Origin: Amycolatopsis vancoresmycina
GTDB lineage: Bacteria; Actinomycetota; Actinomycetes; Mycobacteriales; Pseudonocardiaceae
Direction: 5' to 3'
Assembly (NCBI RefSeq): GCF_000716785.1
Contig: NZ_JNYY01000032.1
Location: forward strand, 48,624 to 112,623
Length of the DNA stretch: 64,000 nt
In this document: positions 33,071 to 41,174 of the stretch, piece after piece
How the letters are laid out: each line of letters opens with the position of its first letter
Numbering within the stretch: position 1 is the first letter of the stretch
Translations under genes and position numbers: made by a program
Notes under the pieces: model-generated
The model's database searches: none
Seen by the model: only the letters and a program-made list of their open reading frames with translations
What the model was told of the DNA's origin: nothing

Positions 33071-33877
33071 ATGTCCACGCGGAAACGGCGCACCACCCGG
33101 GCCGAACGGCTCTCGGAGCTGTTGCGGGTGCTCGCGGACACCGGCTCGCTGCAGGTGGGCGAGCTCAGCGCGCGGCTCGGCGTCTCCGCCGCCACGTTGC
33201 GGCGCGATCTGGCCAAACTGGAGGAACAGCGGCTGCTGACCCGCACCCACGGCGGCGCGCGGCCCCGCGGGCGCACCAGCGAGGTGCCGCCGCCCTACCG
33301 GGAAGGCCGGTCCCCGGAAGCCAAACGCGCGATCGTGCAGGCGGCGATCCGCACGCTGCCGACCGGGCCGCACGTGATCGCCCTGACCGGCGGCTCCACC
33401 ACGAGCGAACTCGCCAGGGAACTGCCGGGCCGGGCGGACCTGACGGTGGTGACGAACGCGCTGAACATCGCGATGGACCTGGCCCTGCACCCCCGGCTGA
33501 AGCTGGTCGTCGTCGGCGGGGTCGCCCGGCCCCAGTCCTACGAGCTGGTCGGGCCGTGGGCCGAGCACGTGCTGGCCTCGATCAGCGTCGGCACCGCGTT
33601 CGTCGGCGTGGACGGCATCGACGCGGCGGCGGGCATCACCACCCACGACGAGAACGAGGCCCGGACCAACCGCGCCATGCTCGGCCGCGCCCGGCGGGTG
33701 GTCGTGCTGGCCGACGGCAGCAAGCTCGGGCGGACCACCCTCGCGCGCATGGGTGACATCCAGGACGTGCACGAGGTCATCACCGACGCCTCGGCCGACA
33801 CCGGGGCGATCGCGGCGATCCGCCGGGCCGGTGTCCGGGTCACCGTGGTCGAGGCCGTCCCCGCGAAGGAGCGCTGA
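33071..33877 (+). CDS. DeoR-family regulator (AgaR type)
   Basis: This 268-residue protein has an N-terminal DeoR winged helix (about 10-65: LSELLRVLADTGSLQVGEL, LGVSAATLRRDLAKLEEQ) and a C-terminal sugar-phosphate domain with ALTGGSTTSELARELP, VVVGGVARPQSYELVGPWAE and AFVGVDGIDAAAG. DeoR proteins repress sugar catabolic operons and release DNA on binding a sugar phosphate, for example tagatose 6-phosphate. It is divergent from the AgaS operon and followed by the GH114 gene. A palindrome overlaps its stop codon. It appears leaderless. Confidence 0.87.
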   Translation: MSTRKRRTTRAERLSELLRVLADTGSLQVGELSARLGVSAATLRRDLAKLEEQRLLTRTHGGARPRGRTSEVPPPYREGRSPEAKRAIVQAAIRTLPTGPHVIALTGGSTTSELARELPGRADLTVVTNALNIAMDLALHPRLKLVVVGGVARPQSYELVGPWAEHVLASISVGTAFVGVDGIDAAAGITTHDENEARTNRAMLGRARRVVVLADGSKLGRTTLARMGDIQDVHEVITDASADTGAIAAIRRAGVRVTVVEAVPAKER

Positions 33878-33902
33878 AACGCGCACCGCGAATGCGCGTT
33901 TC
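33876..33902. promoter_or_regulatory. Perfect inverted repeat, candidate DeoR operator of the GH114 gene
   Basis: GAAACGCGCA (33876-33885) and TGCGCGTTTC (33893-33902) are perfect inverted copies seven bases apart. The repeat overlaps the deoR stop and ends one base before the TTGACC -35 box of the next gene. Shared elements upstream of deoR support an operator; lack of a T tract argues against a simple terminator. Confidence 0.55.
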
Positions 33903-33903
33903 G

Positions 33904-33932
33904 TTGACCGCGGTGGCCGTCCTGCCTACCTT
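33904..33932 (+). promoter_or_regulatory. Promoter of the GH114 gene
   Basis: TTGACC (33904-33909) and TACCTT (33927-33932) are separated by 17 bases, a good housekeeping-sigma promoter. It gives a leader of about 28 bases containing GGAG before the ATG at 33968. Confidence 0.6.
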
Positions 33933-33967
33933 TCGCCGTCAACAGCCCCGACGATGATGGAGTCCGG

Positions 33968-34783
33968 ATGAAGCGTTCCTTCCCCGTCCACGGCAAGCGG
34001 ATCGCCTCCTTCGCGGCGGCGGGCGCACTGGCCGCCGGCACCCTCGCCGCGGTCGCCGCACCGGCGTCGGCCGCGGTCACGCTGCCCCCGTTGGCCGCCG
34101 GGTTCGACTACCAGATCGGCGGCGCCTACACCCCACCGTCGGGCGTGCAGATCGTCAGCCGAGACCTGTCCGCGGCACCGGCGAGCGGCAAGTACAACAT
34201 CTGCTACCTCAACGCTTTCCAGGCGCAGGAGGGTGCGGACGGCGACTGGCCGAGCGACCTGCTGCTGCGCGACGCGAACGGCAACAAGGTGGTCGACCCG
34301 GACTGGAAGGAGACGCTGCTCGACCTGCGCACGGCCGACAAGCGCTCCCGCGTCGCGGCCAAGGTCGGCGGCTGGATCGACACGTGCGCCTCGAAGGGGT
34401 ACCAGGCGATCGAGCCCGACAACTTCGACAGCTACTCGCGGTCCAAGAACCTCCTCACCACGACGCACGCGCAGGAGTACATCAAGCTCCTGTCCGCCCG
34501 CGCGCACGGCAAGAACCTCGCCATCGCCCAGAAGAACACCCCGGACCTGGCCGGCAACCGGGTCGCCAACGGCCTCGACTTCGCCGTCACCGAAGAATGC
34601 GGTGAATACGAGGAGTGCGACGCCTACGCGGGCCCGTTCAACAACCGGGTGGTCGACGTCGAGTACACCGCTTCGGGCATGAGCAAGGGCTGCCCGGAGT
34701 GGAAGACCAAGATCAGCATGGTCCGGCGCGACCTGTACGTGGTGCCGCAGGGCACGAGCGGGTACGTCCGCAAGACCTGCTGA
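33968..34783 (+). CDS. Secreted GH114 endo-alpha-1,4-polygalactosaminidase
   Basis: This 271-residue protein has a Sec signal peptide (cleavage near ASA-AV at 35/36) and a GH114 barrel. Visible are the start PPLAAGFDYQIGGAYTPP, ICYLNAFQAQEG, and YQAIEPDNFDSYS with acidic candidates E149, D151 and D154. GH114 enzymes such as fungal Ega3 cut alpha-1,4-linked galactosamine in galactosaminogalactan and Pel-like polymers. The adjacent ABC importer, GH4 enzyme and amino-sugar operon fit use of the released oligosaccharides. The ATG follows GGAG by six bases. Confidence 0.85.
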   Translation: MKRSFPVHGKRIASFAAAGALAAGTLAAVAAPASAAVTLPPLAAGFDYQIGGAYTPPSGVQIVSRDLSAAPASGKYNICYLNAFQAQEGADGDWPSDLLLRDANGNKVVDPDWKETLLDLRTADKRSRVAAKVGGWIDTCASKGYQAIEPDNFDSYSRSKNLLTTTHAQEYIKLLSARAHGKNLAIAQKNTPDLAGNRVANGLDFAVTEECGEYEECDAYAGPFNNRVVDVEYTASGMSKGCPEWKTKISMVRRDLYVVPQGTSGYVRKTC

Positions 34784-34790
34784 TCCGCGG

Positions 34791-34819
34791 TTGACACGTT
34801 CGGGAGCACTCGCTTTACT
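34791..34819 (+). promoter_or_regulatory. Promoter of the ABC importer operon, with long leader
   Basis: TTGACA (34791-34796) and TTTACT (34814-34819) are 17 bases apart. The first good start codon is at 34993, so the leader would be about 165 bases. It contains GGTGGTCC- and GGGGTC-type short inverted segments near 34905-34935 but no known riboswitch that I can recognise. Confidence 0.6.
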
Positions 34820-34992
34820 GCTGTCCACGCCGGGCCGAAAACCCGTCGTCAGAGGTACGCCCAGCCGGTATGTCGGTTCCCCCGCGAGCCCGGACCGAGT
34901 CGCCAGGACCCCGGTGGTCCGAGGCGGGGTCGTGCCCACCATCATCCGGAGTCGGCGATGATGTCTTTCCCTTACCCCGGCAAGACGAGCTG

Positions 34993-36258
34993 ATGGACCG
35001 CCGCGGATTCCTGCGCGGCGCCGGTGGTCTGGCCCTCGGTGCCGCCCTCGCCGGCTGCGGCCCGGCGCGGGCCACCGGGGGCCCGGTCACGGTCGAGGTC
35101 TGGCACGGCCAGACCGACACCGGCAAGAAGGTCCTCGACGAGCTCGTCGCGGACTTCCACCGGACCCATCCCGGGATCCGGATCGACCTCGGCGGCGGCG
35201 TCCTCGCCGACGCGATGCTCCAGAAGATCACCGCGGCCCTCGCGTCGGGGTCCTTCCCGGACATCGCCTACGTCTTCGGTTCGGACCTCGCCAGCGTGGC
35301 GCGCAGTCCCAGCGTCGTGGACGTCACCGGCCTCGTCGACGCGGGCCCCGGTTTCTGGGCCCCGGCCCGGGAAGCGGTCACCGTGAACGGCCGCGTCCGC
35401 GCGGTCCCGGCGCTGCTCGACTCCCTCGCCGTGGTGTGCAACAAGGAGCTGTTCGGCAAGGCCGCGATCCCGCTGCCCGCCGAGGGCTGGACGTGGACCG
35501 ATTTCACCGCGACGGCGAAGAAACTCACCGACCCGGGCACCGGCACCTTCGGCACCGCCTGGCCCGCCACCGGCGACGAAGACACCGTGTGGCGGCTGTG
35601 GCCGATGGTGTGGGACCTCGGCGGCGACGTCATCGGCGCGAACGGGCGCGGCATCGGCTTCGCCGGCCAGGGCGTGCGAGCGCTGGAGGTGGTCCGCGAC
35701 CTCGCCACGGCGAAGTCGGTCTACCTGGACCCGAAGACCGGCAGCGAGCAGATGTACCAGGCGTTCGAGGCCGGGCACATCGGCATGGTCCCGACCGGGC
35801 CGTGGCAGCTGCCCGACATCGCCGACGCCGGGATCGACTACGCGGTCGTGCCGCTGCCCAGCTTCAGCGGCCGTCCGGTGACCATCTCCGGCCCGGACAC
35901 CTGGACGCTGTTCGACAACGGCGAGGAACGCGTGGCCGCGGCCCGCACCTTCCTGTCCTGGCTGGCGGATCCGGCGCAGGACGTCCGCTGGGACGACGGC
36001 GCGGGCAGCCTCCCGCTGAGCCGCCGGACGCAGCAACTCCCGGCCTGGCAGGAGAAAACCGCGGGCACACCGGGCCTGCCGGTGTTCGTCGACGCGCTGG
36101 AGAGCGCCCGCGTCCGGCCCGTGCACCCGGCCTACCCCCAGGTGTCGGCGGCGCTCGGCACCGCGATCGTCGCGGTGCTGCTCGGCCGGGCGACCCCGGC
36201 CGACGCCATGCGCGACTGCGCCGCGGCCGCGAACGCCGCCCTGATCATTCCGCGATAG
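34993..36258 (+). CDS. Sugar-binding lipoprotein of ABC transporter (MalE/CUT1 type)
   Basis: This 421-residue protein has a twin-arginine lipoprotein signal (DRRGFLRGAGG then lipobox LAGC near residue 23). It has a family 1 solute-binding fold with VEVWHGQTDTGKK, FPDIAYVFGSDLAS, MVPTGPWQLPD and FLSWLADPAQD. It should bind oligosaccharides, here probably galactosamine-containing fragments made by the GH114 enzyme. The ATG at 34993 starts exactly at the Tat signal. Two permeases and a GH4 enzyme follow; no MsmX-type ATPase is in the cluster, so a shared one elsewhere must be used. Confidence 0.88.
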   Translation: MDRRGFLRGAGGLALGAALAGCGPARATGGPVTVEVWHGQTDTGKKVLDELVADFHRTHPGIRIDLGGGVLADAMLQKITAALASGSFPDIAYVFGSDLASVARSPSVVDVTGLVDAGPGFWAPAREAVTVNGRVRAVPALLDSLAVVCNKELFGKAAIPLPAEGWTWTDFTATAKKLTDPGTGTFGTAWPATGDEDTVWRLWPMVWDLGGDVIGANGRGIGFAGQGVRALEVVRDLATAKSVYLDPKTGSEQMYQAFEAGHIGMVPTGPWQLPDIADAGIDYAVVPLPSFSGRPVTISGPDTWTLFDNGEERVAAARTFLSWLADPAQDVRWDDGAGSLPLSRRTQQLPAWQEKTAGTPGLPVFVDALESARVRPVHPAYPQVSAALGTAIVAVLLGRATPADAMRDCAAAANAALIIPR

Positions 36259-36267
36259 GGAGCCGCC

Positions 36268-37182
36268 ATGCCCGGACTGCCGAGGCCCGTCACCGTCACA
36301 CCACCACAACACCGGCAGCGCCGCGAGACCGCGGCCGCGTGGGCCTACATCTCCCCCGCCGTGCTCATCATCCTCGGCCTCGGCGTGGTGCCCGTGGCCT
36401 GGTCGCTCGTGCTGTCCTTCCAGGCCGACGACCTGGTGACGCCGAGCCGCTGGGTCGGCCTGGACAACTACGCCGCACTGGCCCAGGACCCGCACTTCGC
36501 CCAGGCCGTCGGGAACACCGTGCTGTACACGGTCCTCTACGTCCCGCTCAGCATCCTGTTCGGCTTCCTGCTCGCGCAGGCGCTGAACCGGCGCATCCGC
36601 CTGGTCGGCGTCTACCGGACGCTCGTGTTCGTCCCGTTCGTGCTCTCGGCGACGGCGCAGGGCGTGCTGTTCTCCTTCATCCTCGACCCGCAGTTCGGCG
36701 CGGCCAACTCCCTGCTGCACCACCTCGGCGTGTCGCCGCAGGGCTTCCTCACCGACCCGGCGCAGGCGCTGCTGGTGCTGGTCGGCATCACGCTGTGGAG
36801 CGGCACCGGTTTCTGCGTCGTGGTGTACCTGGCCGCGCTGCAGGACGTCCCGCCGTCGCTGGTCGAGGCCGCGCGGCTGGACGGCGCCGGGACGTGGCGC
36901 GTGCTGCGGCACGTGACGCTGCCCGCGGTCACCCCGGTGACGGCGTTCCTCGTGGTGTGGCAGCTGATCACGTCGCTGCAGGTGTTCGACCTGGTCTACG
37001 TGACGACCAAGGGCGGCCCGCTCGGCTCGACCACGGTCATCGTCTACTTCGTCTGGGAGCAGGCGTTCAAGAACTTCACCGCCGGCTACGGCGCGGCGTC
37101 GGCCTACGTGCTCGCGCTGGCCCTGCTCGCCGTCGTGGTCGTCGTCCGCGTGCTGCGCCGTCCCGGGAAGGCCCTCCGATGA
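36268..37182 (+). CDS. ABC sugar permease 1 (MalF type)
   Basis: This 304-residue membrane protein has six hydrophobic segments and the EAA loop VEAARLDGAGTWRVLRHVTLP that docks the ATPase. It also has WVGLDNYAAL near the N-terminus, common in CUT1 permeases. It forms the importer channel with the next gene product. It begins nine bases after the binding-protein gene, and its stop overlaps the next ATG. Confidence 0.9.
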   Translation: MPGLPRPVTVTPPQHRQRRETAAAWAYISPAVLIILGLGVVPVAWSLVLSFQADDLVTPSRWVGLDNYAALAQDPHFAQAVGNTVLYTVLYVPLSILFGFLLAQALNRRIRLVGVYRTLVFVPFVLSATAQGVLFSFILDPQFGAANSLLHHLGVSPQGFLTDPAQALLVLVGITLWSGTGFCVVVYLAALQDVPPSLVEAARLDGAGTWRVLRHVTLPAVTPVTAFLVVWQLITSLQVFDLVYVTTKGGPLGSTTVIVYFVWEQAFKNFTAGYGAASAYVLALALLAVVVVVRVLRRPGKALR

Positions 37183-38063
37183 CGACGACACGGCCCGCCC
37201 GGCTCGAGGTGCCGGCCACGCGCGCCGCGCTGCCCGTGCTGCGCCGCCCCCGGCTGCCGTTCAGTCCCTGGCACCTGCTGCTCGTGCCGCTGGCGCTGGT
37301 GTTCGCGGCACCTCTGGGGTGGCTGCTGCTCAGCTCGGTGATGAGCAACGCCGAGATCAACCGGTTCCCGCCCGCGCTGTGGCCGTCCCATGTGGACTTT
37401 TCGGGGTACCGCTATGTCCTGGAGAACGCGTTGTTCGTGCGCTGGTTCACGAACTCGCTCATCGTCTCGGCGGTGACCGTGGTGTCGAACCTGCTGTTCG
37501 GCACGCTGGGCGGGTACGCGTTCGCGCGGATGCGGTTCACCGGCTCGCGGGTGCTGCTCGCCCTGATGGTCGCGACGATGGCCGTTCCGTTCCAGCTGAC
37601 CATGATCCCGACGTTCCTGGTGATGAAGGAGCTCGGCCTGATCGACACCCTCGGCGCGCTCATCGTGCCGTCGCTGGTGACGCCGTTCGCGGTGTTCCTG
37701 CTGCGGCAGTTCTTCCTGTCGCTGCCCCGGGAGCTCGAGGAAGCGGCGTGGATCGACGGCTGCTCGCGGCTGCGCGTGCTGTTCACCATCGTGCTCCCGC
37801 TGTCGCGGCCCGCGCTGAGCACGGTGGCCGTGCTGACGTTCCTGAGCACGTGGAACGACCTGACCTGGCCGCTGATCGTGGTCAACCACGACACGACGTA
37901 CACGCTGCAGCTGGGGCTCACCACGTTCCAGGGCCAGCACCACACGAACTGGGCCGCGGTGATGGCGGGCAACGTCATCACCGTGCTGCCCGTGCTGCTG
38001 GCCTTCCTCGGCGCGCAGAAGACGTTCATCCAGTCGGTCACCGCCAGCGGGCTCAAGGGCTGA
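37179..38063 (+). CDS. ABC sugar permease 2 (MalG type)
   Basis: This 294-residue protein has six hydrophobic segments, NSLIVSAVTVVSNLLFG and the EAA loop EEAAWIDGCSRLRVLFTIVLP. It is the second half of the CUT1 importer. The ATG overlaps the preceding stop by four bases (ATGA). The C-terminus KTFIQSVTASGLKG is typical of MalG-type proteins. Confidence 0.9.
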   Translation: MTTTRPARLEVPATRAALPVLRRPRLPFSPWHLLLVPLALVFAAPLGWLLLSSVMSNAEINRFPPALWPSHVDFSGYRYVLENALFVRWFTNSLIVSAVTVVSNLLFGTLGGYAFARMRFTGSRVLLALMVATMAVPFQLTMIPTFLVMKELGLIDTLGALIVPSLVTPFAVFLLRQFFLSLPRELEEAAWIDGCSRLRVLFTIVLPLSRPALSTVAVLTFLSTWNDLTWPLIVVNHDTTYTLQLGLTTFQGQHHTNWAAVMAGNVITVLPVLLAFLGAQKTFIQSVTASGLKG

Positions 38064-38088
38064 CCCGCCTACCCCGGATCGGATTTCC

Positions 38089-39396
38089 ATGCCTCCCAAG
38101 ATCACCTTCGTCGGCGCGGGCAGCGTCGTGTTCACCCAGGGCCTCCTGGCCGACCTCTTCACCTACCCGGAGCTGGACGGCGTGCACGTCGCCCTGCACG
38201 ACATCGACCCGGACCGGCTGGCCACCGCGCTGGCCGCGGCCGAGCGGATCGCCGCCGTGCGGGGCGTCAAACCAGTGCTCACCGCGCACGCGGACCGCCG
38301 GGAAGCGTTGTCGGGCGCGGACTTCGTCGTGAACATGGTCCAGATCGGGATGGCGGCGGCCACGCGCACCGACTTCGAGATCCCGGCGCGCTACGGCCTG
38401 CGCCAGACCATCGGCGACACCCTCGGCATCGGCGGGATCTTCCGCGCGCTGCGGACCTTCCCGTTCCTGAAGGCGCTCGGGGCGGACGTCGCCGACGTCT
38501 GCCCTCAGGCGTGGCTGCTCAACTACACGAACCCGATGGCGATGAACGTCCAGTACCTCGGCGAGGCCACCGGGCTGACCCGGGTCGTCGGGCTGTGCCA
38601 CTCGGTGTACTGGACCGTGCACGGGCTCGCCCGGCTCGCCGGGGTGCCGTTCGAGGAGGTCACCTACGTCGCGGCCGGCGTCAACCACCAGGCGTGGGTG
38701 CTGCGGTTCGAGCACGCGGGCGCGGACCTGTACCCGCGGCTGCGCAAGCTGGCCGCGTCCGACGGGCAGCTGCGGCGGCGCGTCCGGTTCGACATGCTGC
38801 GGCGGCTCGGTTACTACCCGACGGAGACCAGCGAGCACTCGGCCGAGTACGTGCCCTGGTACCTCAAGCACGACAGCGAGGTCGAGCGCCTGCGGCTGCC
38901 GATCGGGGACTACCTCGGCATCGTCGCGGAGAACGAAGCCGAGTACGAACGGACCCGGCGGGCGATCGCGGCCGGCGAACCGCTGCCGGTGGAAGGCACG
39001 GGCGAATACGCGCCGCAGATCGTCCACAGTGTCCTGACGGGTACGCCGCGGACGGTGTACGGCAACGTCGTCAACCGGGGCCTGATCGAGAACCTGCCGT
39101 CCGGCGGGGTGGTGGAGGTGCCGTGCCTGGTCGACGGAACCGGTGTCCGGCCGACCCGGATCGGCGCGCTGCCACCGCAGCTGGCGGCGCTCAACCGGAC
39201 GTACCTGAGCGTCAACGACCTGGTCGTGCGGGCGGCCGTCGAGGACGACCCCCGCCACGTCCGGCACGCGGCGATGACCGACCCGGCGACGGCAGCCGCG
39301 TTGCCGGTCGAGCGGATCTTCGAGCTGTGCGACGACCTGGTCCGCGCCCACGGCGATCGGCTCCAGCCCGGCCTGCGCGCCGTCCTGGGCCCCTGA
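38089..39396 (+). CDS. GH4 family glycosidase, alpha-galactosidase type
   Basis: This 435-residue protein is a GH4 enzyme, a family that uses NAD and Mn in a redox mechanism. It shows the NAD site FVGAGSVVFTQ, GIGGIFRALRT, LNYTNPMAM, the metal ligands C170 (GLCHSV) and H200 (GVNHQAW), and TSEHSAEYVPWY. GLCHS with TSEHSAEY resembles the MelA alpha-galactosidase branch. In the cytoplasm it would cleave imported alpha-linked disaccharides containing galactose or galactosamine. It is the last gene of the importer operon, 25 bases after the permease. Confidence 0.88.
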   Translation: MPPKITFVGAGSVVFTQGLLADLFTYPELDGVHVALHDIDPDRLATALAAAERIAAVRGVKPVLTAHADRREALSGADFVVNMVQIGMAAATRTDFEIPARYGLRQTIGDTLGIGGIFRALRTFPFLKALGADVADVCPQAWLLNYTNPMAMNVQYLGEATGLTRVVGLCHSVYWTVHGLARLAGVPFEEVTYVAAGVNHQAWVLRFEHAGADLYPRLRKLAASDGQLRRRVRFDMLRRLGYYPTETSEHSAEYVPWYLKHDSEVERLRLPIGDYLGIVAENEAEYERTRRAIAAGEPLPVEGTGEYAPQIVHSVLTGTPRTVYGNVVNRGLIENLPSGGVVEVPCLVDGTGVRPTRIGALPPQLAALNRTYLSVNDLVVRAAVEDDPRHVRHAAMTDPATAAALPVERIFELCDDLVRAHGDRLQPGLRAVLGP

Positions 39397-39458
39397 CGGT
39401 TGCGATTTCCGGAGTGGTCGCCGTCCGGGACCGGCCCCTGAGCGCCGGGCTCTCGGAA

Positions 39459-39481
39459 TTCGCACAGAACTTCCCAGGAAC
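39459..39481 (+). promoter_or_regulatory. Candidate response-regulator tandem site
   Basis: TTCGCACAGAAC (39459-39470) is followed directly by TTCCCAGGAAC, giving two TTC-n-CAG half-sites about one helical turn apart, the arrangement bound by OmpR/PhoB-type regulators. It lies 30 bases upstream of the ABC exporter operon that ends with such a regulator. CACGCT at 39499-39504 may be a -10 box six bases before the ATG. Confidence 0.4.
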
Positions 39482-39510
39482 CGGCCAGGCGGGTGGGCCA
39501 CGCTCGCCGC

Positions 39511-40413
39511 ATGACGATCGAAATCCGGGGCCTGACCAAGCGGTACGGGCCCGACACCGTGGTGGCCGACCTGTCGTTCACCGTCCGGCCCGGGCAGGTG
39601 ACCGGGTTCCTCGGGCCCAACGGTGCCGGGAAGTCCACGACCATGAAGCTGATCGTGGGGCTGGCCGCGCCGACGCGGGGCTCGGTCACCCTCGGCGGGC
39701 GCCGCTACCGGGACCTGCCCGTGCCGCTCACCGAGGTGGGCGCGCTGCTCGACGCCGGGGCCGTCCACGGTGGCCGGAAGGCGTACCACCACCTGCAGGC
39801 CCTCGCGGTGAGCAACGGCCTCCCCCGGCGCCGGGTCGGCGAGGTGCTCGCCCGGACCGGGCTGGACGGCGTGGCCGGCAAGCGCGCGGGCGGGTTCTCC
39901 CTCGGCATGCGGCAGCGCCTCGGCATCGCGGCGGCGTTGCTCGGCGACCCGGGGGTGCTGATCTTCGACGAGCCGGTGAACGGGCTCGACCCCGAGGGGA
40001 TCCGCTGGATCCGGGGCCTCATGCGGTCGCTGGCCGCCGAGGGCCGGGCGGTGCTGGTGTCCAGCCACCTGATGAGCGAGATGGCGCAGACCGCCGACCA
40101 CCTGGTGGTCATCGGCCGGGGCAGGCTCGTCGCCGACACGGCCGTGAGCGAGCTCGTGCGCGGCGAGGGCACCGTGCTCGTCCGCACGCCGGACCCGGGT
40201 TTCGCGCGGCTGCTCGCCACCGCCGGGGCCGCCGTGCGCGAAGGCGCCGAGGCGTCGCTCGTCGTGTCCGGCATGACCGGCGCCGACATCGGGAAGCTCG
40301 CGGCCTACCACGGCGTCGCGCTCGCCGAGCTCACCCCGCAGCGCGTCTCCCTGGAGGACGCCTTCATGGCGCTGACCGAGGGCAGCGTCGACTACCGGGG
40401 AGCTGCCGCGTGA
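39511..40413 (+). CDS. ABC-2 exporter ATP-binding protein
   Basis: This 300-residue ATPase has Walker A GPNGAGKST, signature FSLGMRQRLGIA, Walker B VLIFDEPVNGLDP and a C-terminal extension of about 75 residues typical of DrrA/BcrA-like exporters. Such pairs export peptides or antibiotics or give resistance to them. The ATG at 39511 has no ribosome site and may be leaderless. It is coupled to the permease by a GTGA overlap and heads a five-gene unit ending in a two-component system. Confidence 0.88.
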   Translation: MTIEIRGLTKRYGPDTVVADLSFTVRPGQVTGFLGPNGAGKSTTMKLIVGLAAPTRGSVTLGGRRYRDLPVPLTEVGALLDAGAVHGGRKAYHHLQALAVSNGLPRRRVGEVLARTGLDGVAGKRAGGFSLGMRQRLGIAAALLGDPGVLIFDEPVNGLDPEGIRWIRGLMRSLAAEGRAVLVSSHLMSEMAQTADHLVVIGRGRLVADTAVSELVRGEGTVLVRTPDPGFARLLATAGAAVREGAEASLVVSGMTGADIGKLAAYHGVALAELTPQRVSLEDAFMALTEGSVDYRGAAA

Positions 40414-41174
40414 GCGTGTCCTTCGCCCGTTCGGTCCACGCGGAGTGGATCAAGCTCCGCAGCCTGCGCTCCACCTGGTACACCCTCGCGTGCCTGTTCG
40501 CCGCCGGGCTCGGCATCACCGTGCTCGCCATGAACGCCGCCGCGAAGGAGTACCCCGGCGAAGGGCCGTGGGACCCGACCGATCGCAGCCTGCGGTCGTA
40601 CCTCGTCGCGCAGCTCGTCATCGGGGTGCTCGGCATCCTGGTCGTCACGGCCGAGCACGCGACCGGCCTGGTGCAGACGTCGCTGCTCGCCACGCCGCGC
40701 CGGCACCGGCTGCTGGCGGCCAAGCTGGTCGTGGCGGTGGCGGTCGCCGTGGTGGCGGGCCAGCTGCTGATGTTCGGCGCCTTCTCCCTCGGCCAAGCCG
40801 TGCTCGCCGCGCACAGCGTGCCGCACGCCCGGCTCGGCGAGCCGGGCGTGCTCTCCGCGGTGACGGGCGGCGGCCTCTACCTCGCGGCGATCGCGCTGCT
40901 GGCGGCCGGGCTCGGCACGATCATGCGCGCCACCGCGGGCGCGCTCGCCACGCTGGTCGGGATCGTGTTCCTGGTCCCCGCCCTCGCCGGCCTCTTCCCG
41001 GCTTGGCTGCGGCAGCTGTTCCTCTACTGGCCGACGCTCGGCGCGTCCGCGGTTCTCAAGACGGTGCCCGATCCGGACTTCCCGCACCCGTGGCTGAACC
41101 TGGCGGGGATGTGCGCCGGGGTCGCCGCGGTGCTGGCCGTGGCGTTCGCCGTCTTCCGGCGCCGGGACGTGTGA
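40410..41174 (+). CDS. ABC-2 exporter permease
   Basis: This 254-residue protein has six hydrophobic segments. Its N-terminus, FARSVHAEWIKLRSLRSTWYTL, is typical of actinobacterial ABC-2 permeases, and TAEHATGLVQTSLLATPRRHRLL lies after the second helix. It pairs with the preceding ATPase. GTG 40410 overlaps the ATPase stop, and the next ATG shares a base with its own stop (TGATG). Confidence 0.85.
   Translation: MSVSFARSVHAEWIKLRSLRSTWYTLACLFAAGLGITVLAMNAAAKEYPGEGPWDPTDRSLRSYLVAQLVIGVLGILVVTAEHATGLVQTSLLATPRRHRLLAAKLVVAVAVAVVAGQLLMFGAFSLGQAVLAAHSVPHARLGEPGVLSAVTGGGLYLAAIALLAAGLGTIMRATAGALATLVGIVFLVPALAGLFPAWLRQLFLYWPTLGASAVLKTVPDPDFPHPWLNLAGMCAGVAAVLAVAFAVFRRRDV

Noticed and set aside
34972..37191. 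739-codon open frame opposite the binding protein and permease
   Set aside because: Low-complexity composition rich in Arg, His, Asp and Gly, no recognisable motif, and the plus-strand genes have strong family signatures.
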